DNA of 64,000 nucleotides from an uncultured Bacteroidales bacterium (lineage in GTDB: Bacteria > Bacteroidota > Bacteroidia > Bacteroidales > Muribaculaceae). Each line of letters begins with the position of its first letter. Position 1 is the stretch's first letter. The position numbers and the translations under genes are program-made. The stretch spans positions 106,580 through 170,579 of the forward strand of contig UQVH01000001.1 in NCBI GenBank assembly GCA_900544535.1. The letters run 5' to 3'. Below the pieces are notes generated by a model that worked only from the letters and a program-made list of their open reading frames with translations, was not told where the DNA came from and did no database searches. This document shows, piece after piece, positions 24,386 through 33,637 of the stretch.

Positions 24386-24416
24386 TTTGTCGGTTGTGGA
24401 AATCTTAATACCTTTG
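24386..24416 (+). promoter_or_regulatory. Promoter of panB
   Basis: TTTG at 24386-24389, 19 bp, TACCTTTG at 24409-24416, exactly the Bacteroidota consensus. The panB start is 61 bases downstream. Confidence 0.8.
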
Positions 24417-24477
24417 CCCGCGAATTCAGAATCTCAGATCCGCACTGTGCGGACCTATCTAAAAATTGGAATAAACT

Positions 24478-25299
24478 ATGTCAACCTATACTGTTGAAGA
24501 TCCGCGTAAGGTGACCACCCGCCGCCTTATGGAAATGAAAGTCAAGGGCGAGAAGATCGCCATGCTGACTTCTTATGACTATTCGATGGCTCGCTTGGTC
24601 GATGAGGCCGGTATGGACGCTATCCTGGTGGGTGACTCGGCTGCAAACGTGATGGCAGGTTATGGTACCACTCTGCCGATCACTCTCGATCAGATGATCT
24701 ACCACGCGCAGTGCGTGACCCGCGGAGTCAAGCGTGCGCTCGTTGTCTGCGACATGCCTTTCGGCACCTATCAGGGCAATTCGACCCAGGCCCTCGCTTC
24801 GGCTATCCGCATTATGAAGGAGAGCAATGCCGAGGCTGTGAAACTTGAGGGGGGCGCGGAGGTCATAGAGTCGATCGAGCGTATCATCTCGGCCGGAATC
24901 CCTGTCATGGGCCATCTTGGACTGACTCCGCAGAGCATCAACAAGTTCGGTACCTACAACGTCCGCGCCCGCGAGGAGGCCGAGGCGCAGAAGCTTATCG
25001 CCGACGCCCTGCTTCTTGAGAAGGCCGGATGTTTTGCCGTGGTTCTTGAAAAGATTCCCGCGGAATTGGCTACAAAGGTGTCGCAGAGCCTGTCGATCCC
25101 GACCATCGGCATCGGTGCGGGCGGAGGCTGCGACGGCCAGGTGCTGGTGCTTCAGGACATGCTCGGCATTAACAAGGGTTTCACTCCGCGTTTCCTGCGC
25201 CGCTACGCCGATCTCGGCACGGTTATCGAAGATGCCGTCGGAAATTACATCAAGGATGTGAAGAGTTCCGATTTCCCCAACGAGAAGGAACAGTATTGA
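24478..25299 (+). CDS. panB: 3-methyl-2-oxobutanoate hydroxymethyltransferase
   Basis: A 273-residue TIM-barrel enzyme that adds a hydroxymethyl group to alpha-ketoisovalerate, the first committed step to pantothenate and coenzyme A. Metal ligands D53 (LVGDSAANVMAG) and D92 (VVCDMPFG), substrate residues in KLEGG near residue 122 and H146, and the catalytic E191 (VVLEKIP) are all present. Length is typical. panC and panD are not beside it. It is followed by a weak hairpin and a repeat-rich gap. Confidence 0.97.
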   Translation: MSTYTVEDPRKVTTRRLMEMKVKGEKIAMLTSYDYSMARLVDEAGMDAILVGDSAANVMAGYGTTLPITLDQMIYHAQCVTRGVKRALVVCDMPFGTYQGNSTQALASAIRIMKESNAEAVKLEGGAEVIESIERIISAGIPVMGHLGLTPQSINKFGTYNVRAREEAEAQKLIADALLLEKAGCFAVVLEKIPAELATKVSQSLSIPTIGIGAGGGCDGQVLVLQDMLGINKGFTPRFLRRYADLGTVIEDAVGNYIKDVKSSDFPNEKEQY

Positions 25300-25308
25300 G
25301 TCCGTCGG

Positions 25309-25345
25309 CAGGTAGTGGCGTTGGTATCATTACTACCATTGCCTG
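25309..25345 (+). terminator. Weak hairpin after panB
   Basis: Ten-base-pair imperfect stem, CAGGTAGTGG at 25309-25318 with CCATTGCCTG at 25336-25345, including two G-U pairs, followed by TTGTTGG. A possible but not strong terminator. Confidence 0.35.
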
Positions 25346-25387
25346 TTGTTGGCTTCAACGCGAAGCGAAGCTGCGTAGCAGCCTAAA

Positions 25388-25605
25388 GAATCCAGGCCAC
25401 TGCAAGGGCGCCGTAGGTGTCCGCAGCTGTGGTAAAATGGAATTTACATAACATTAAAAGAGCGCCGTAGGTGCGAAACACATCAACACATGTTTCGCAC
25501 CTACGGCGCTCTTTTTCGGGGAAAGGGGGACCGGTAACCACAGCTGCGGACCGCGATGCGGCCCTTGCAGTGGCCTGGATTCTACCGACCGCTGACGCGG
25601 CCAGA
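25388..25605. repeat. Composite inverted repeat: two P3 copies around a perfect 25-bp palindrome
   Basis: Left P3 copy at 25388-25432 (inverted) and right copy at 25538-25605; their outer sequences (GAATCCAGGCCACTGCAAGG and its complement) match, while the central 12 bases differ. Between them lies a perfect 25-bp inverted repeat, 25456-25480 and 25491-25515, core GCGCCGTAGGTGCGAAAC, loop of 10, followed by TTTT on the plus strand and preceded by AAAA, so it can act as a bidirectional terminator for the convergent panB and ftsZ. No gene is seen in 25300-25690. Confidence 0.8.
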
Positions 25606-25650
25606 CTTTCAAAAAGTTCTCCTTTAGATGGTTGATTCCAAGATGATTGC

Positions 25651-25670
25651 GGACGCGATGAATCGCGTCC
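25651..25670. repeat. Dispersed palindrome P1, copy 2
   Basis: GGACGCGATGAATCGCGTCC, identical to the core at 10049-10068. It lies 20 bases past the ftsZ stop codon. Confidence 0.85.
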
Positions 25671-25690
25671 ATACTGCACCCTTAATGGCT

Positions 25691-27142
25691 TTAGCCGAAG
25701 CTGAAGGTCTGGGGAGTGGAACCGGGGGCGGTGTGGGTGGCGGAGAGGTTGGCGCTGCCGTCGAGGGCACCGTTGCGCACGTCGTCCACTATCTTGCGGT
25801 CGCGCTTGTAGGTCGGATGGTTTTCAAGGGTGTCGCAGATTGCGTCGTCGTCGAGCTGGTTGAGACCGAGGACGATTGTCGACGAGCGGTCCTTGCCTTC
25901 GGTGAGATCCTTGATCTTGGTGAGGCCGTATTCCTCGGCGAGGCGTTCGTCGGAAACTTCCGGCTCCTTGGGTGCGGGTTTGGGCGCAGGTTTAGGTGCG
26001 GGGGTAACGGTTGCAGGCGCACCTACACGCTGACCTCCCACTGCGGGTGTGGAGGGGCGTGAACCGGGTGTACCCATCGAGAAACCGAAGCCGCTCGAAG
26101 CACCACCGGACATGATCTCTTCCTCCTCTTCGCGCAGAGTTACGTCGAATCCGGCTGCGAGGATGGTCATCTTCACGCCGTTGCCGAGGTTTTCGTCGAA
26201 GCCGACACCCCAGATGACATCGACATCGGTGTTGATCGAGCCGATGAAGTCGGTGATCTCGCGGGTTTCGCTCATGAGGAACTTCTCTTCGGCGTTGGGG
26301 TTGAAGAAGAGGTTGAAAAGCAGCTTCTTGGAGCCGAGAATGTCGCGGTTTTTCAGCAGCGGCGAGTTGAGAGCGTCGTGGATGGCCTTGGTAACGCGGT
26401 TTTCACCCTCGCCGAAGCCGGTTGAGATGATGGCCGCACCGCCGTCGCGCAGGGTGGTGTCGACGTCGTTGAAGTCGAGGTTGATCAGGCCGTTGCAGGT
26501 GATCAGTTCGGAGATGGAGCGTGCAGCGATCGACAGAGTGTCATCGGCCTTGCCGAATGCGTTGAGGAAGTCGAGGTCGCCGTAGATCTCGCCGAGGCGC
26601 TCGTTGTTGATGACGAGGAGGGCGTCGACATGCTTGGCCATTTCGTCGGCACCGGCGATAGCCTTGCGGATCTTCTTCTGTCCTTCGAAGAGGAAGGGGA
26701 TGGTGACGATGCCGATTGTCAGCAGGCCGCGCTCCTTGGCAATGCGGGCCACGACGGGGGCAGCGCCTGTGCCTGTACCTCCGCCCATGCCTGCGGTGAT
26801 AAACACCATCTTTGTCTGGTCGTCGAAGAGGGCCGCGATTTCGTCGGCGCTTTCCTCGGCGAAGTCACGGGCCTTTTCTGGCTTGTTGCCCGCGCCGAGA
26901 CCGTCGCCGATCTCAAGGGTGTGGGGCACGCGTGAGTGGCAGAGTGTCTGGTGGTCAGTGTTGATGTTGACGAAGGACACATTCTTTATGCCCTGGACAT
27001 ACATGTGGTTCACGGCGTTGTTGCCGCCGCCGCCTACACCGATCGCCATGATGTTGCAGGCGAGATCCGAGCCTTCCTGATTGCTTTTGAATGCAGAGGT
27101 GTCGGAGATGTCCTGATTATAGTTGTTGTTCTGATCTTCCAT
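25691..27142 (-). CDS. ftsZ: Cell division protein FtsZ
   Basis: A 483-residue tubulin-like GTPase that forms the division ring. GTP-binding GVGGGGNNAVNHM is near residues 35-47, the tubulin signature GGGTGTGAAP near 120-129, and the T7 loop with NLDFNDVDTTL near 220. The C-terminal 150 residues are a Pro/Ala/Lys linker longer than in Proteobacteria, ending in a region (LENHPTYKRDRK) that may do the job of the usual C-terminal partner-binding peptide, then a further 35 residues. Last gene of the dcw cluster; 75 bases separate it from ftsA. Confidence 0.98.
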   Translation of the reverse strand: MEDQNNNYNQDISDTSAFKSNQEGSDLACNIMAIGVGGGGNNAVNHMYVQGIKNVSFVNINTDHQTLCHSRVPHTLEIGDGLGAGNKPEKARDFAEESADEIAALFDDQTKMVFITAGMGGGTGTGAAPVVARIAKERGLLTIGIVTIPFLFEGQKKIRKAIAGADEMAKHVDALLVINNERLGEIYGDLDFLNAFGKADDTLSIAARSISELITCNGLINLDFNDVDTTLRDGGAAIISTGFGEGENRVTKAIHDALNSPLLKNRDILGSKKLLFNLFFNPNAEEKFLMSETREITDFIGSINTDVDVIWGVGFDENLGNGVKMTILAAGFDVTLREEEEEIMSGGASSGFGFSMGTPGSRPSTPAVGGQRVGAPATVTPAPKPAPKPAPKEPEVSDERLAEEYGLTKIKDLTEGKDRSSTIVLGLNQLDDDAICDTLENHPTYKRDRKIVDDVRNGALDGSANLSATHTAPGSTPQTFSFG

Positions 27143-27217
27143 TTTTGACTAAGAGTTTTTTGACAGCTTTTCGGGGAGAGGTTGTGGTAGCTCTGTAAGT
27201 GTGTTATAAAGAATGTG

Positions 27218-28693
27218 TTAGTTGTCGTTGTCGATGTCGTCGTCCTCGACCGGTTCGGTCATGAGGTTGACAAGGCGCTCGCGCACGTTGTTCCACAGCG
27301 AGAATCCGCGTTTCTTTTCAGGAGCGGGAGCGGGCTTTTCCTCAGCTGCCGCCTGAGTCTGGGTCTGTGTCTGCGGCTGCGGATAATTGTGTGTGGCGTA
27401 AGTTGGTTTCTGTGGCTGCTGAACCGGTTGTGAAACCGGCTGCTGTACGGGCTGCTGCTGAGGCTGACCGGTATAGGCCGGCTGGCGGCGGGGAGTTTCC
27501 TCGGCAACCGGATAGAGGGGTTCGGTCACCACTGTCATAGGCTCAGGGCGTGTCAGACATTCCCTGACGTTGCGCTCTTTGGCAGCGGCGGCGAGGATAG
27601 AGATTACGTCGACGTGGTCCGAGGCGTTGATGCGGCCGTCGAGAATGCGCAGACGGTTGACGGGTACGCCATAGCGGACCTTCATTGTGGTGAGGTTCTC
27701 CAACCGGCGGTCAAAGCCGTTGAGTTTAGATCCGCGGCCCACGAGGATGATACCTCCGGGGAGCTTGTCGGGCGTGAGTCCCGCATATTTGATCTGTTCG
27801 TTGATGTTGGCGATGATTTCTCCGGCACGGGCCGAGACATAGTTGTTGATCTGGCCGAAGTCAGGCTGGCCGTTATTGGAAGAGAGGGCAGCCGGTTCGG
27901 GAGTGCTGAGGGCATTCCCGCCGGTGATCTTCAGCTCTTCGGCGCGCTCTTCGAGATAGTTGAGCGCGGTGATGTCGCGGGTGATGTTGCGCGATCCCAT
28001 CGGGATGGTGACCATGTAGAGCAGCACACCGTTCTTGTAGATTGATACGGTGGTGGTCTCCGCTCCGAAGTCGACGAGCATACAGCCCTGGCGCTTCTCC
28101 TCGGTGTAGAGGACGAGGTCGGCCTCGGCGATCTGACGCACGAACATGTTGTGGACCGTCAGCCGGAGGCGTTCATCGAGCACATGGTTGAGGTTTTTGA
28201 CAAGCTGGTTGCGGCAGCTGATGAGATTGAGGCGCGCGGAGACATGCGATCCGAAGGTGCCGACCACGCGGTTTGCCGGGACATTGTCGACACGGAACTC
28301 CATCGGAGTCACGTCGACGATCTTGCGTTCGTGGATCTGATAGTTGAGAGCGTCGTCGGTCATCTCGTCGATGAGTTCGCCCGTGATCTCCATTTCACGG
28401 GGCAGACGGCGCTCGATCTCGATGCTCTGGGCCATCAGCGAGCGGCCTCCGACAGAGACGTAGACACCGTTGACGTTGCGTCCCGGTTCGCGCATCTCCA
28501 GACGCTCGATGACGTTGCGGATGGCGGCGGCAGTCTCCACGACGTTGCGGATGCAGCCGTAGCGCACCCCGTCACAGAGTTTTTCCTCTTCGACTGCCTT
28601 TATGCTCAGTGTGCCCTGAGGGTCCACGGTGCCTATCGCACCCTTGATTTTCGAGCTCCCGATTTCAAGAGCCACTATATATTTTTCTTCCAT
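27218..28693 (-). CDS. ftsA: Cell division protein FtsA
   Basis: A 491-residue actin-like protein that tethers FtsZ to the membrane. Phosphate-1 loop is ALEIGSSKIKGAIG at the start; MLVDFGAETTTVSIYKNG near residue 210 is the phosphate-2 region; GGIILVGRGSKLNG near residue 315 the adenosine region. After residue 400 there is a Gln/Pro-rich linker and then an amphipathic tail (FSLWNNVRERLVNLM) suited to membrane binding, followed by an acidic end. The linker is longer than in E. coli FtsA, as is common in Bacteroidota. Confidence 0.96.
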   Translation of the reverse strand: MEEKYIVALEIGSSKIKGAIGTVDPQGTLSIKAVEEEKLCDGVRYGCIRNVVETAAAIRNVIERLEMREPGRNVNGVYVSVGGRSLMAQSIEIERRLPREMEITGELIDEMTDDALNYQIHERKIVDVTPMEFRVDNVPANRVVGTFGSHVSARLNLISCRNQLVKNLNHVLDERLRLTVHNMFVRQIAEADLVLYTEEKRQGCMLVDFGAETTTVSIYKNGVLLYMVTIPMGSRNITRDITALNYLEERAEELKITGGNALSTPEPAALSSNNGQPDFGQINNYVSARAGEIIANINEQIKYAGLTPDKLPGGIILVGRGSKLNGFDRRLENLTTMKVRYGVPVNRLRILDGRINASDHVDVISILAAAAKERNVRECLTRPEPMTVVTEPLYPVAEETPRRQPAYTGQPQQQPVQQPVSQPVQQPQKPTYATHNYPQPQTQTQTQAAAEEKPAPAPEKKRGFSLWNNVRERLVNLMTEPVEDDDIDNDN

Positions 28694-28710
28694 GGAGATA
28701 TGTTGGTTTT

Positions 28711-29661
28711 TCAGTTGGTTTTTTCAGTTTTTGATTCTGTCTTTTTAGGGGCGGAGTTGTCGTGAGAGCCGGAAGCGGCAACGGGTATCGGCTTTTCATT
28801 GTGAGCCTTCATGCCGGGGACGGTCTGTCCGGGCGCCACGTCGTCGCCTGCGAGCATGGTGCCGGTGTCGACGCTCTCGTCGTCGTCATACTGCACGGTC
28901 TCCACCTGCTGCGGTGCCCGGCGGCGCTTTGAGGCCACTAACTGGCCCTTCCACTTGAGCGAGAGAGTGTCGTATTTCTCCCAGCCCTGAAGCGGGAGCA
29001 CCTTGGAGTAGAATTTTTTCAGGCGCGAGAATTTGTCGGCGAAGTCCGAGGGAGCGCCGAGATTGATGACGTGCTCGCGGATGACGGGGACGAGGATGAT
29101 GTCGTTGGGCGACTTCACTTTGATCATGGAGATGTAGGAGTTCCAGATCGAATCGTTCGAGATGTAGTTGAGGAGCGGTAGCAGTGATTCGGGGGTGAAG
29201 ACGGAGTCGGAAGGGTCGAAATGGCCCTCTATGACGGGGACATCCTTGTGGAAACGGGCATCGGCCTTGACGCGCTTGCCCGCGCGGTTGATGTAGTACG
29301 ACTCTCCGTCGTCAAAGACACGGGCCACGGGGATGATCGGGGTGGCGGTGATGCGGATGGAGCCGTCGGTGTAGCGGACCACTTCGGCATCTTCGATCTT
29401 GTCCATCTCTAAAAGGCGGCGGCGGATCTGCTGGGTGTTGATGTTGCAGAGGGCCATTCCCGCGGCCTTGTCAGGGAGCGAGTCGAGCTCGCGCGAGAGT
29501 TCTGCGGCAGTGACGAAACGCCGGTTGCCGTCCTCGCCCGCTATTGTGATCTCCATGCCGCGGCAAGGCTCCATGTCAGCCTCGTTGGCGGTCACGGTCA
29601 GTGCGATGACCAGATAGGCCACGAGCAGCAGTGATGATATGATGGTCAGATAGCGCGACAT
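28711..29661 (-). CDS. ftsQ: Cell division protein FtsQ
   Basis: A 316-residue bitopic inner-membrane protein of the division complex. One membrane helix (YLTIISSLLLVAYLVIALTV, residues 4-23) is followed by a periplasmic region with a short POTRA-like part (QIRRRLLEMDKIEDAEVVRY) and the FtsQ beta domain to about residue 240. The last 70 residues are low-complexity and acidic. Sequence similarity in this family is low; position between murC and ftsA is the strongest evidence. It starts 35 bases after murC. Confidence 0.9.
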   Translation of the reverse strand: MSRYLTIISSLLLVAYLVIALTVTANEADMEPCRGMEITIAGEDGNRRFVTAAELSRELDSLPDKAAGMALCNINTQQIRRRLLEMDKIEDAEVVRYTDGSIRITATPIIPVARVFDDGESYYINRAGKRVKADARFHKDVPVIEGHFDPSDSVFTPESLLPLLNYISNDSIWNSYISMIKVKSPNDIILVPVIREHVINLGAPSDFADKFSRLKKFYSKVLPLQGWEKYDTLSLKWKGQLVASKRRRAPQQVETVQYDDDESVDTGTMLAGDDVAPGQTVPGMKAHNEKPIPVAASGSHDNSAPKKTESKTEKTN

Positions 29662-29696
29662 TTCGTGAGTGAATGGTTGGTGTCAGTGGTTGAGAA

Positions 29697-31082
29697 TCAT
29701 CCGAGGTTCCCGATGATAGCCGGAATGAAGGTGTTGATGTCTCCGGCGCCGAGAGTCAGAAGAATGTCAAAGTTACGGTTTTTCAGCGTCTCCACAAATT
29801 TTTCTTTGTTAATTAAGATTTTATCTTTGCAGCGGACGCCGTTGAAGATCAATTCGGAGCTTACGCCTTCGATGGGTTTTTCGCGGGCCGGGTAGATGTC
29901 GAGCAGCACGAGGGAGTCGGCTCCGGAGAGCGCGTCGGCGAATTCGGGGGCGAAATCGCGGGTGCGGCTGTAAAGGTGGGGCTGGAATGCCACGGTCAGA
30001 TGGCGGTTGGGATATATGGCCTTGACTGACTCGATGGACTTGCGGACTTCTTCGGGGTGGTGGGCGTAGTCATCGATAATCACACGTCCCGTGCCGTTGG
30101 CTTCCTTGAGGCGGCTTTCGAAACGGCGTTTGGTGCCGCGGTAGCTGCTGATGGCCTCGCGGACTACGTCGGGTTCCCAGGCGTCGGTCATACAGACAGC
30201 GGCTGCTGCGGCGATGGTGTTTTCGATGTTGACTTCCACGGGCACTCCGAGGTTGATGTTGCGGATGGTGCCTCGCGGTGTGATGAGATCGAAGGTGATG
30301 GTGCCGTTCTCGCGGCGGATATAGCCTGCGTGGAAATCGCCCTTATCGCGCGAATAGGTGTAGACTCTGACGCCCTCCTGCGGACGCGGCTTGAGTTTCA
30401 GGTTTTCGTGGATGATGAGGGCGCCTTCCGGACGGATCAGCTCTGTGAAGTGAGCGAAACTTTCGAGATAGGCTTCTTCGGTGCCGTAGATGTCGAGGTG
30501 ATCGGGGTCGGTGGCGGTGATGACGGCCACTGTCGGTGTCAGATGATGGAAAGAGCGGTCAAACTCGTCGGCTTCGATGACGCTGAACGGCGACTGCGGG
30601 GCCAGCAGGAAGTTGGTGCCGTAGTTGAGCATCTCGCCTCCGAGGAAGGCGTTGCAGCCGAAAGAACCGCTGTTGAGGATGTGGGCGGCCATCGAGGATG
30701 TAGTGGTCTTACCGTGGGTTCCGGCGAAGCAGAGCGAGCGGCTGTTGCGGGTGATGAGGCCGAGCACAGCGGCGCGTTTCATGATTTCGAATCCGTTTTC
30801 GCGGAAGTAGCGGAGGATCGGGAGGGTTTCGGGGACGGCGGGAGTGTAGACCACGAGGGTGGTTTCCGGATCGCGGAAAGCGGCAGGAATGGTGTCGGCG
30901 CTCTCGTCGAAGCTGATTTCGACGCCTTCGGCGCGGAGTTCGTCGGTGAGAGGAGTCGAAGTGCGGTCATAGCCCGCGACATTCTTGCCGTTTGCGAGGA
31001 AATAGCGTTCGAGGGCTGCCATGCCGATGCCTCCGGCGCCCACGAAATATATGTTGGCTGTGGATGCTATATCGTGTTTCAT
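29697..31082 (-). CDS. murC: UDP-N-acetylmuramate--L-alanine ligase
   Basis: A 461-residue Mur ligase that adds L-alanine to UDP-MurNAc. The N-terminal Rossmann motif is IYFVGAGGIGMAALER, the ATP-binding loop is FAGTHGKTTTSSM near residue 118, and the central and C-terminal ligase motifs (DPDHLDIYGTEEAYLESF, IDDYAHHPEEV) are present. Length and order fit. Its ATG overlaps the murG stop codon by 4 bases, so translation is probably coupled. Confidence 0.97.
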   Translation of the reverse strand: MKHDIASTANIYFVGAGGIGMAALERYFLANGKNVAGYDRTSTPLTDELRAEGVEISFDESADTIPAAFRDPETTLVVYTPAVPETLPILRYFRENGFEIMKRAAVLGLITRNSRSLCFAGTHGKTTTSSMAAHILNSGSFGCNAFLGGEMLNYGTNFLLAPQSPFSVIEADEFDRSFHHLTPTVAVITATDPDHLDIYGTEEAYLESFAHFTELIRPEGALIIHENLKLKPRPQEGVRVYTYSRDKGDFHAGYIRRENGTITFDLITPRGTIRNINLGVPVEVNIENTIAAAAAVCMTDAWEPDVVREAISSYRGTKRRFESRLKEANGTGRVIIDDYAHHPEEVRKSIESVKAIYPNRHLTVAFQPHLYSRTRDFAPEFADALSGADSLVLLDIYPAREKPIEGVSSELIFNGVRCKDKILINKEKFVETLKNRNFDILLTLGAGDINTFIPAIIGNLG

Positions 31083-32197
31083 TTCTGATCTTTTAGAGTA
31101 TTGATGATTATGTCGACGATCTTTTCATCGGCGTTTTTGAGTGCCATTCTGCTGATTTCGGTGCTGAGAGCGGCGCGACGGGCGGGGTCGGAGATGAGTT
31201 CGCCGAGTGTCTGCGGGAGGGTGGCCACGGCGTCGGCGTCGAGGATCATCACTGCGGCGCCGCGGGTAGAGAGGGCTTCGGCGTTGTGACGCTGATGGTC
31301 TTCGGCCACGTTGGGCGAGGGGATGAGCACACAGGCTTTGCCGAGGTTCTGGAGTTCGGAGATGGTGCCCGCTCCGGCACGGGAGACAACGAGATCGGCC
31401 GCGCGGTAGGCGACATCCATCTCTGAGATGAAGGTGGTGGCGCGGACATTGTCGTAACCCTCGGCGAGTTTCTGAAACTCAGGCGCTCCGTAGCGTCCGG
31501 TCTGCCACATGAGATCCACACCTTTGTCGCGGAGCATGTCGAGCGAGGCGGCGATGGCTTCGTTGACGGTGCGGGCGCCGAGGCTTCCGCCGACGGCGAG
31601 GATGAGAGGTTTTTCGGGATCGAAGCCGAGTTTGCGCTTGGCCTCGGCCTGAGTGAGGGTGCAGTTTTCAAGATCGGTGCGCACGGGGTTGCCGGTCTTG
31701 GTGATGACTCCGGCAGGGAAGAAGCGGTCCATGCCGTCGTAGGCCACACAGATTGCATTGGCCTTTTTGGCGAGGAGTTTGTTGGTCACTCCGGCGTAGG
31801 AATTCTGTTCCTGAAGTAGGGTCGGGATGGCTTGTTTCTGGGCCTGTTTGAGCACCGGGCCGCTCGCATAGCCTCCGACGCCTACTGCAATTTCGGGGCG
31901 GAAGTCGCGCACGATGCGGCGCGCCTTGCGCAGAGATTTCCAGAGCTTGAAGAGCACAGCGAAGTTGCGCCAGAGACGTTTGCGGTCAAATCCGGCTACG
32001 GGAAGCCCCTCGATGCGGTAGCCTGCGGCGGGGACACGTTCCATCTCCATGCGGCCGAGCGCTCCGACGAAGAGCACTTCGGCATCGGGGAAGCGCCGGC
32101 GGACAGCGTTGGCGATCGACAGGGCCGGGAATATGTGGCCTCCGGTACCTCCGCCGGAGATCAGTATGCGGTTTATTTTGATCTGTTCTTCATTCAT
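31079..32197 (-). CDS. murG: UDP-GlcNAc:lipid I transferase MurG
   Basis: A 372-residue GT28 glycosyltransferase that turns lipid I into lipid II at the inner face of the membrane. The first glycine-rich loop is ISGGGTGGHIFPALSIA near residue 13, the second GVGGYASGPVLKQA near residue 105, and the UDP-GlcNAc donor site is around FISEMDVAYRAADLVVSRAGAGTISEL near residue 275. I use the ATG at 32197 over a TTG three codons upstream. Confidence 0.97.
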   Translation of the reverse strand: MNEEQIKINRILISGGGTGGHIFPALSIANAVRRRFPDAEVLFVGALGRMEMERVPAAGYRIEGLPVAGFDRKRLWRNFAVLFKLWKSLRKARRIVRDFRPEIAVGVGGYASGPVLKQAQKQAIPTLLQEQNSYAGVTNKLLAKKANAICVAYDGMDRFFPAGVITKTGNPVRTDLENCTLTQAEAKRKLGFDPEKPLILAVGGSLGARTVNEAIAASLDMLRDKGVDLMWQTGRYGAPEFQKLAEGYDNVRATTFISEMDVAYRAADLVVSRAGAGTISELQNLGKACVLIPSPNVAEDHQRHNAEALSTRGAAVMILDADAVATLPQTLGELISDPARRAALSTEISRMALKNADEKIVDIIINTLKDQK

Positions 32198-32258
32198 GCG
32201 GCACAAATAAAGATATTTTAAGGGTTAGAGCATTGTAGCGGGTGAGAGAGGGAGAGCA

Positions 32259-33599
32259 TCAGAGCTGCATCTGGTTTTCTGCGCCGAACTGTTCGGGCAG
32301 GGCCTCGATCTCGTCGCGGATATCCTGCTTCTTGCCTCCCTGACGGGTGGCGGTGCGGCTGATGGAGAGCATAATGCCGAATGCGATGGCTGTAACGAGT
32401 ATGGAGGTACCCCCTTTGGAGAGCAGAGGAAGGGGTTGTCCGGAAACCGGGAAGACGCCTGTGACGATGGCGATGTGGAAGAGGGCCTGAAAGGCGATCA
32501 TGACCGCCATCCCTATTACAACAAGCGCAGGGTAGGTTCGGTTGCAATGCGATGCAATTCCTGATGCGCGTCCCAGCAGCCAGAGGTAGAGCATCAGTAC
32601 CACGAGGCCGCCTATAAGCCCTAATTCCTCGACGATTATGGCGAAGATATAGTCCGAGAACGCAAGCGGCAGACGCGAGGCCTCACGGGAGTTGCCGGGG
32701 CCTACGCCGTGAATGCCACCGTGGGCCTGTGCCATATAGGAGAGGATCTCCTGACGGTTTTTGCCGGTGGCGGGGATTTCCCATTTGGGGATCGAGTCGC
32801 TTGAATGGCGCTGGACACGGGCTATCCAGGTGTCAAGACGCGATGGATTTTTCTTTGCAGAGCCGTCGGCCACAAGCTCGATCTCCTGTTCGGCGTCGGC
32901 CGGAATCTCCTTTGACCGTGAGTCGCTCCAGACAAGGTAGCCGATGAAGAGTGCGCCCAAGGCCAGGTAGGCGAGGGAGAGGACCAGCAGGTGTGTGAAC
33001 TTCACGCCCCCGACGATCATCATCGAGTAGCTGATGGCCAGGAGCAGGAGGGTATTGGTAAGTCCCTGTTCAATCAGGAGTCCGCTCAGCAGCAGCACTA
33101 TGGCTCCGGAATATTTTACGGCGTTGGAGGTCACGCCCACCTTCTTTGTATTGGGGTTCCAGGTCATGACAAGGGCTATCAGCAACACCGCGGAGAGTTT
33201 GACCATCTCGGCCGGATAGATGCCTATTCCGAGTATGGTCAGCGAACGGCGCGCGCCGTTGACGATCTCGCCGAAAAACATCACGTAGACCATCATGGCC
33301 ACACTGATGACGGCGAAGCCGAGGGTGAAGGGAATGAAGTCGGAGTAGTGGCGCTTTGAGAGGAACCATACGACGAAGGTTCCTCCGGCAAGCATGACGA
33401 GATGACGCAGGATCGGCCCCATCACACCGATCGACGAGCCTGCGACCTCGCGGGATGAGGCGCTGTAAAGCTCGATGGTCGAAATGATGCAGAGGGCTAT
33501 GAAGATGCCCCAGATATGTTTGTCGGCTTTGGCCACGGCCTTTGGTTTGGCCGCGGACTGCTCGCCGGATGCGGGTATTGTCGGACTCTGGACTGCCAT
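32259..33599 (-). CDS. ftsW: Lipid II polymerase of the SEDS family, FtsW
   Basis: A 446-residue polytopic membrane protein with about ten helices, the septal peptidoglycan glycosyltransferase that works with the PBP encoded by ftsI. Conserved SEDS features include NGARRSLTILGIGIYPAEMVKLSAVLLIAL near residue 115 and the C-terminal GQPLPLLSKGGTSILVTAIAFGIMLSISR. The periplasmic loop between helices seven and eight, near residues 225-300, is long and charged. N-terminus has a hydrophilic extension before the first helix. Order in the cluster confirms it. Confidence 0.95.
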   Translation of the reverse strand: MAVQSPTIPASGEQSAAKPKAVAKADKHIWGIFIALCIISTIELYSASSREVAGSSIGVMGPILRHLVMLAGGTFVVWFLSKRHYSDFIPFTLGFAVISVAMMVYVMFFGEIVNGARRSLTILGIGIYPAEMVKLSAVLLIALVMTWNPNTKKVGVTSNAVKYSGAIVLLLSGLLIEQGLTNTLLLLAISYSMMIVGGVKFTHLLVLSLAYLALGALFIGYLVWSDSRSKEIPADAEQEIELVADGSAKKNPSRLDTWIARVQRHSSDSIPKWEIPATGKNRQEILSYMAQAHGGIHGVGPGNSREASRLPLAFSDYIFAIIVEELGLIGGLVVLMLYLWLLGRASGIASHCNRTYPALVVIGMAVMIAFQALFHIAIVTGVFPVSGQPLPLLSKGGTSILVTAIAFGIMLSISRTATRQGGKKQDIRDEIEALPEQFGAENQMQL

Positions 33600-33637
33600 G
33601 AACTGACGGAGAGGATTAGAGGAATTGGTGAGAGATG

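Noticed and set aside
25300..25690. Search for tRNA or small RNA genes in the panB-ftsZ gap
   Set aside because: The structure is fully explained by inverted repeats; no cloverleaf or tRNA consensus is present.
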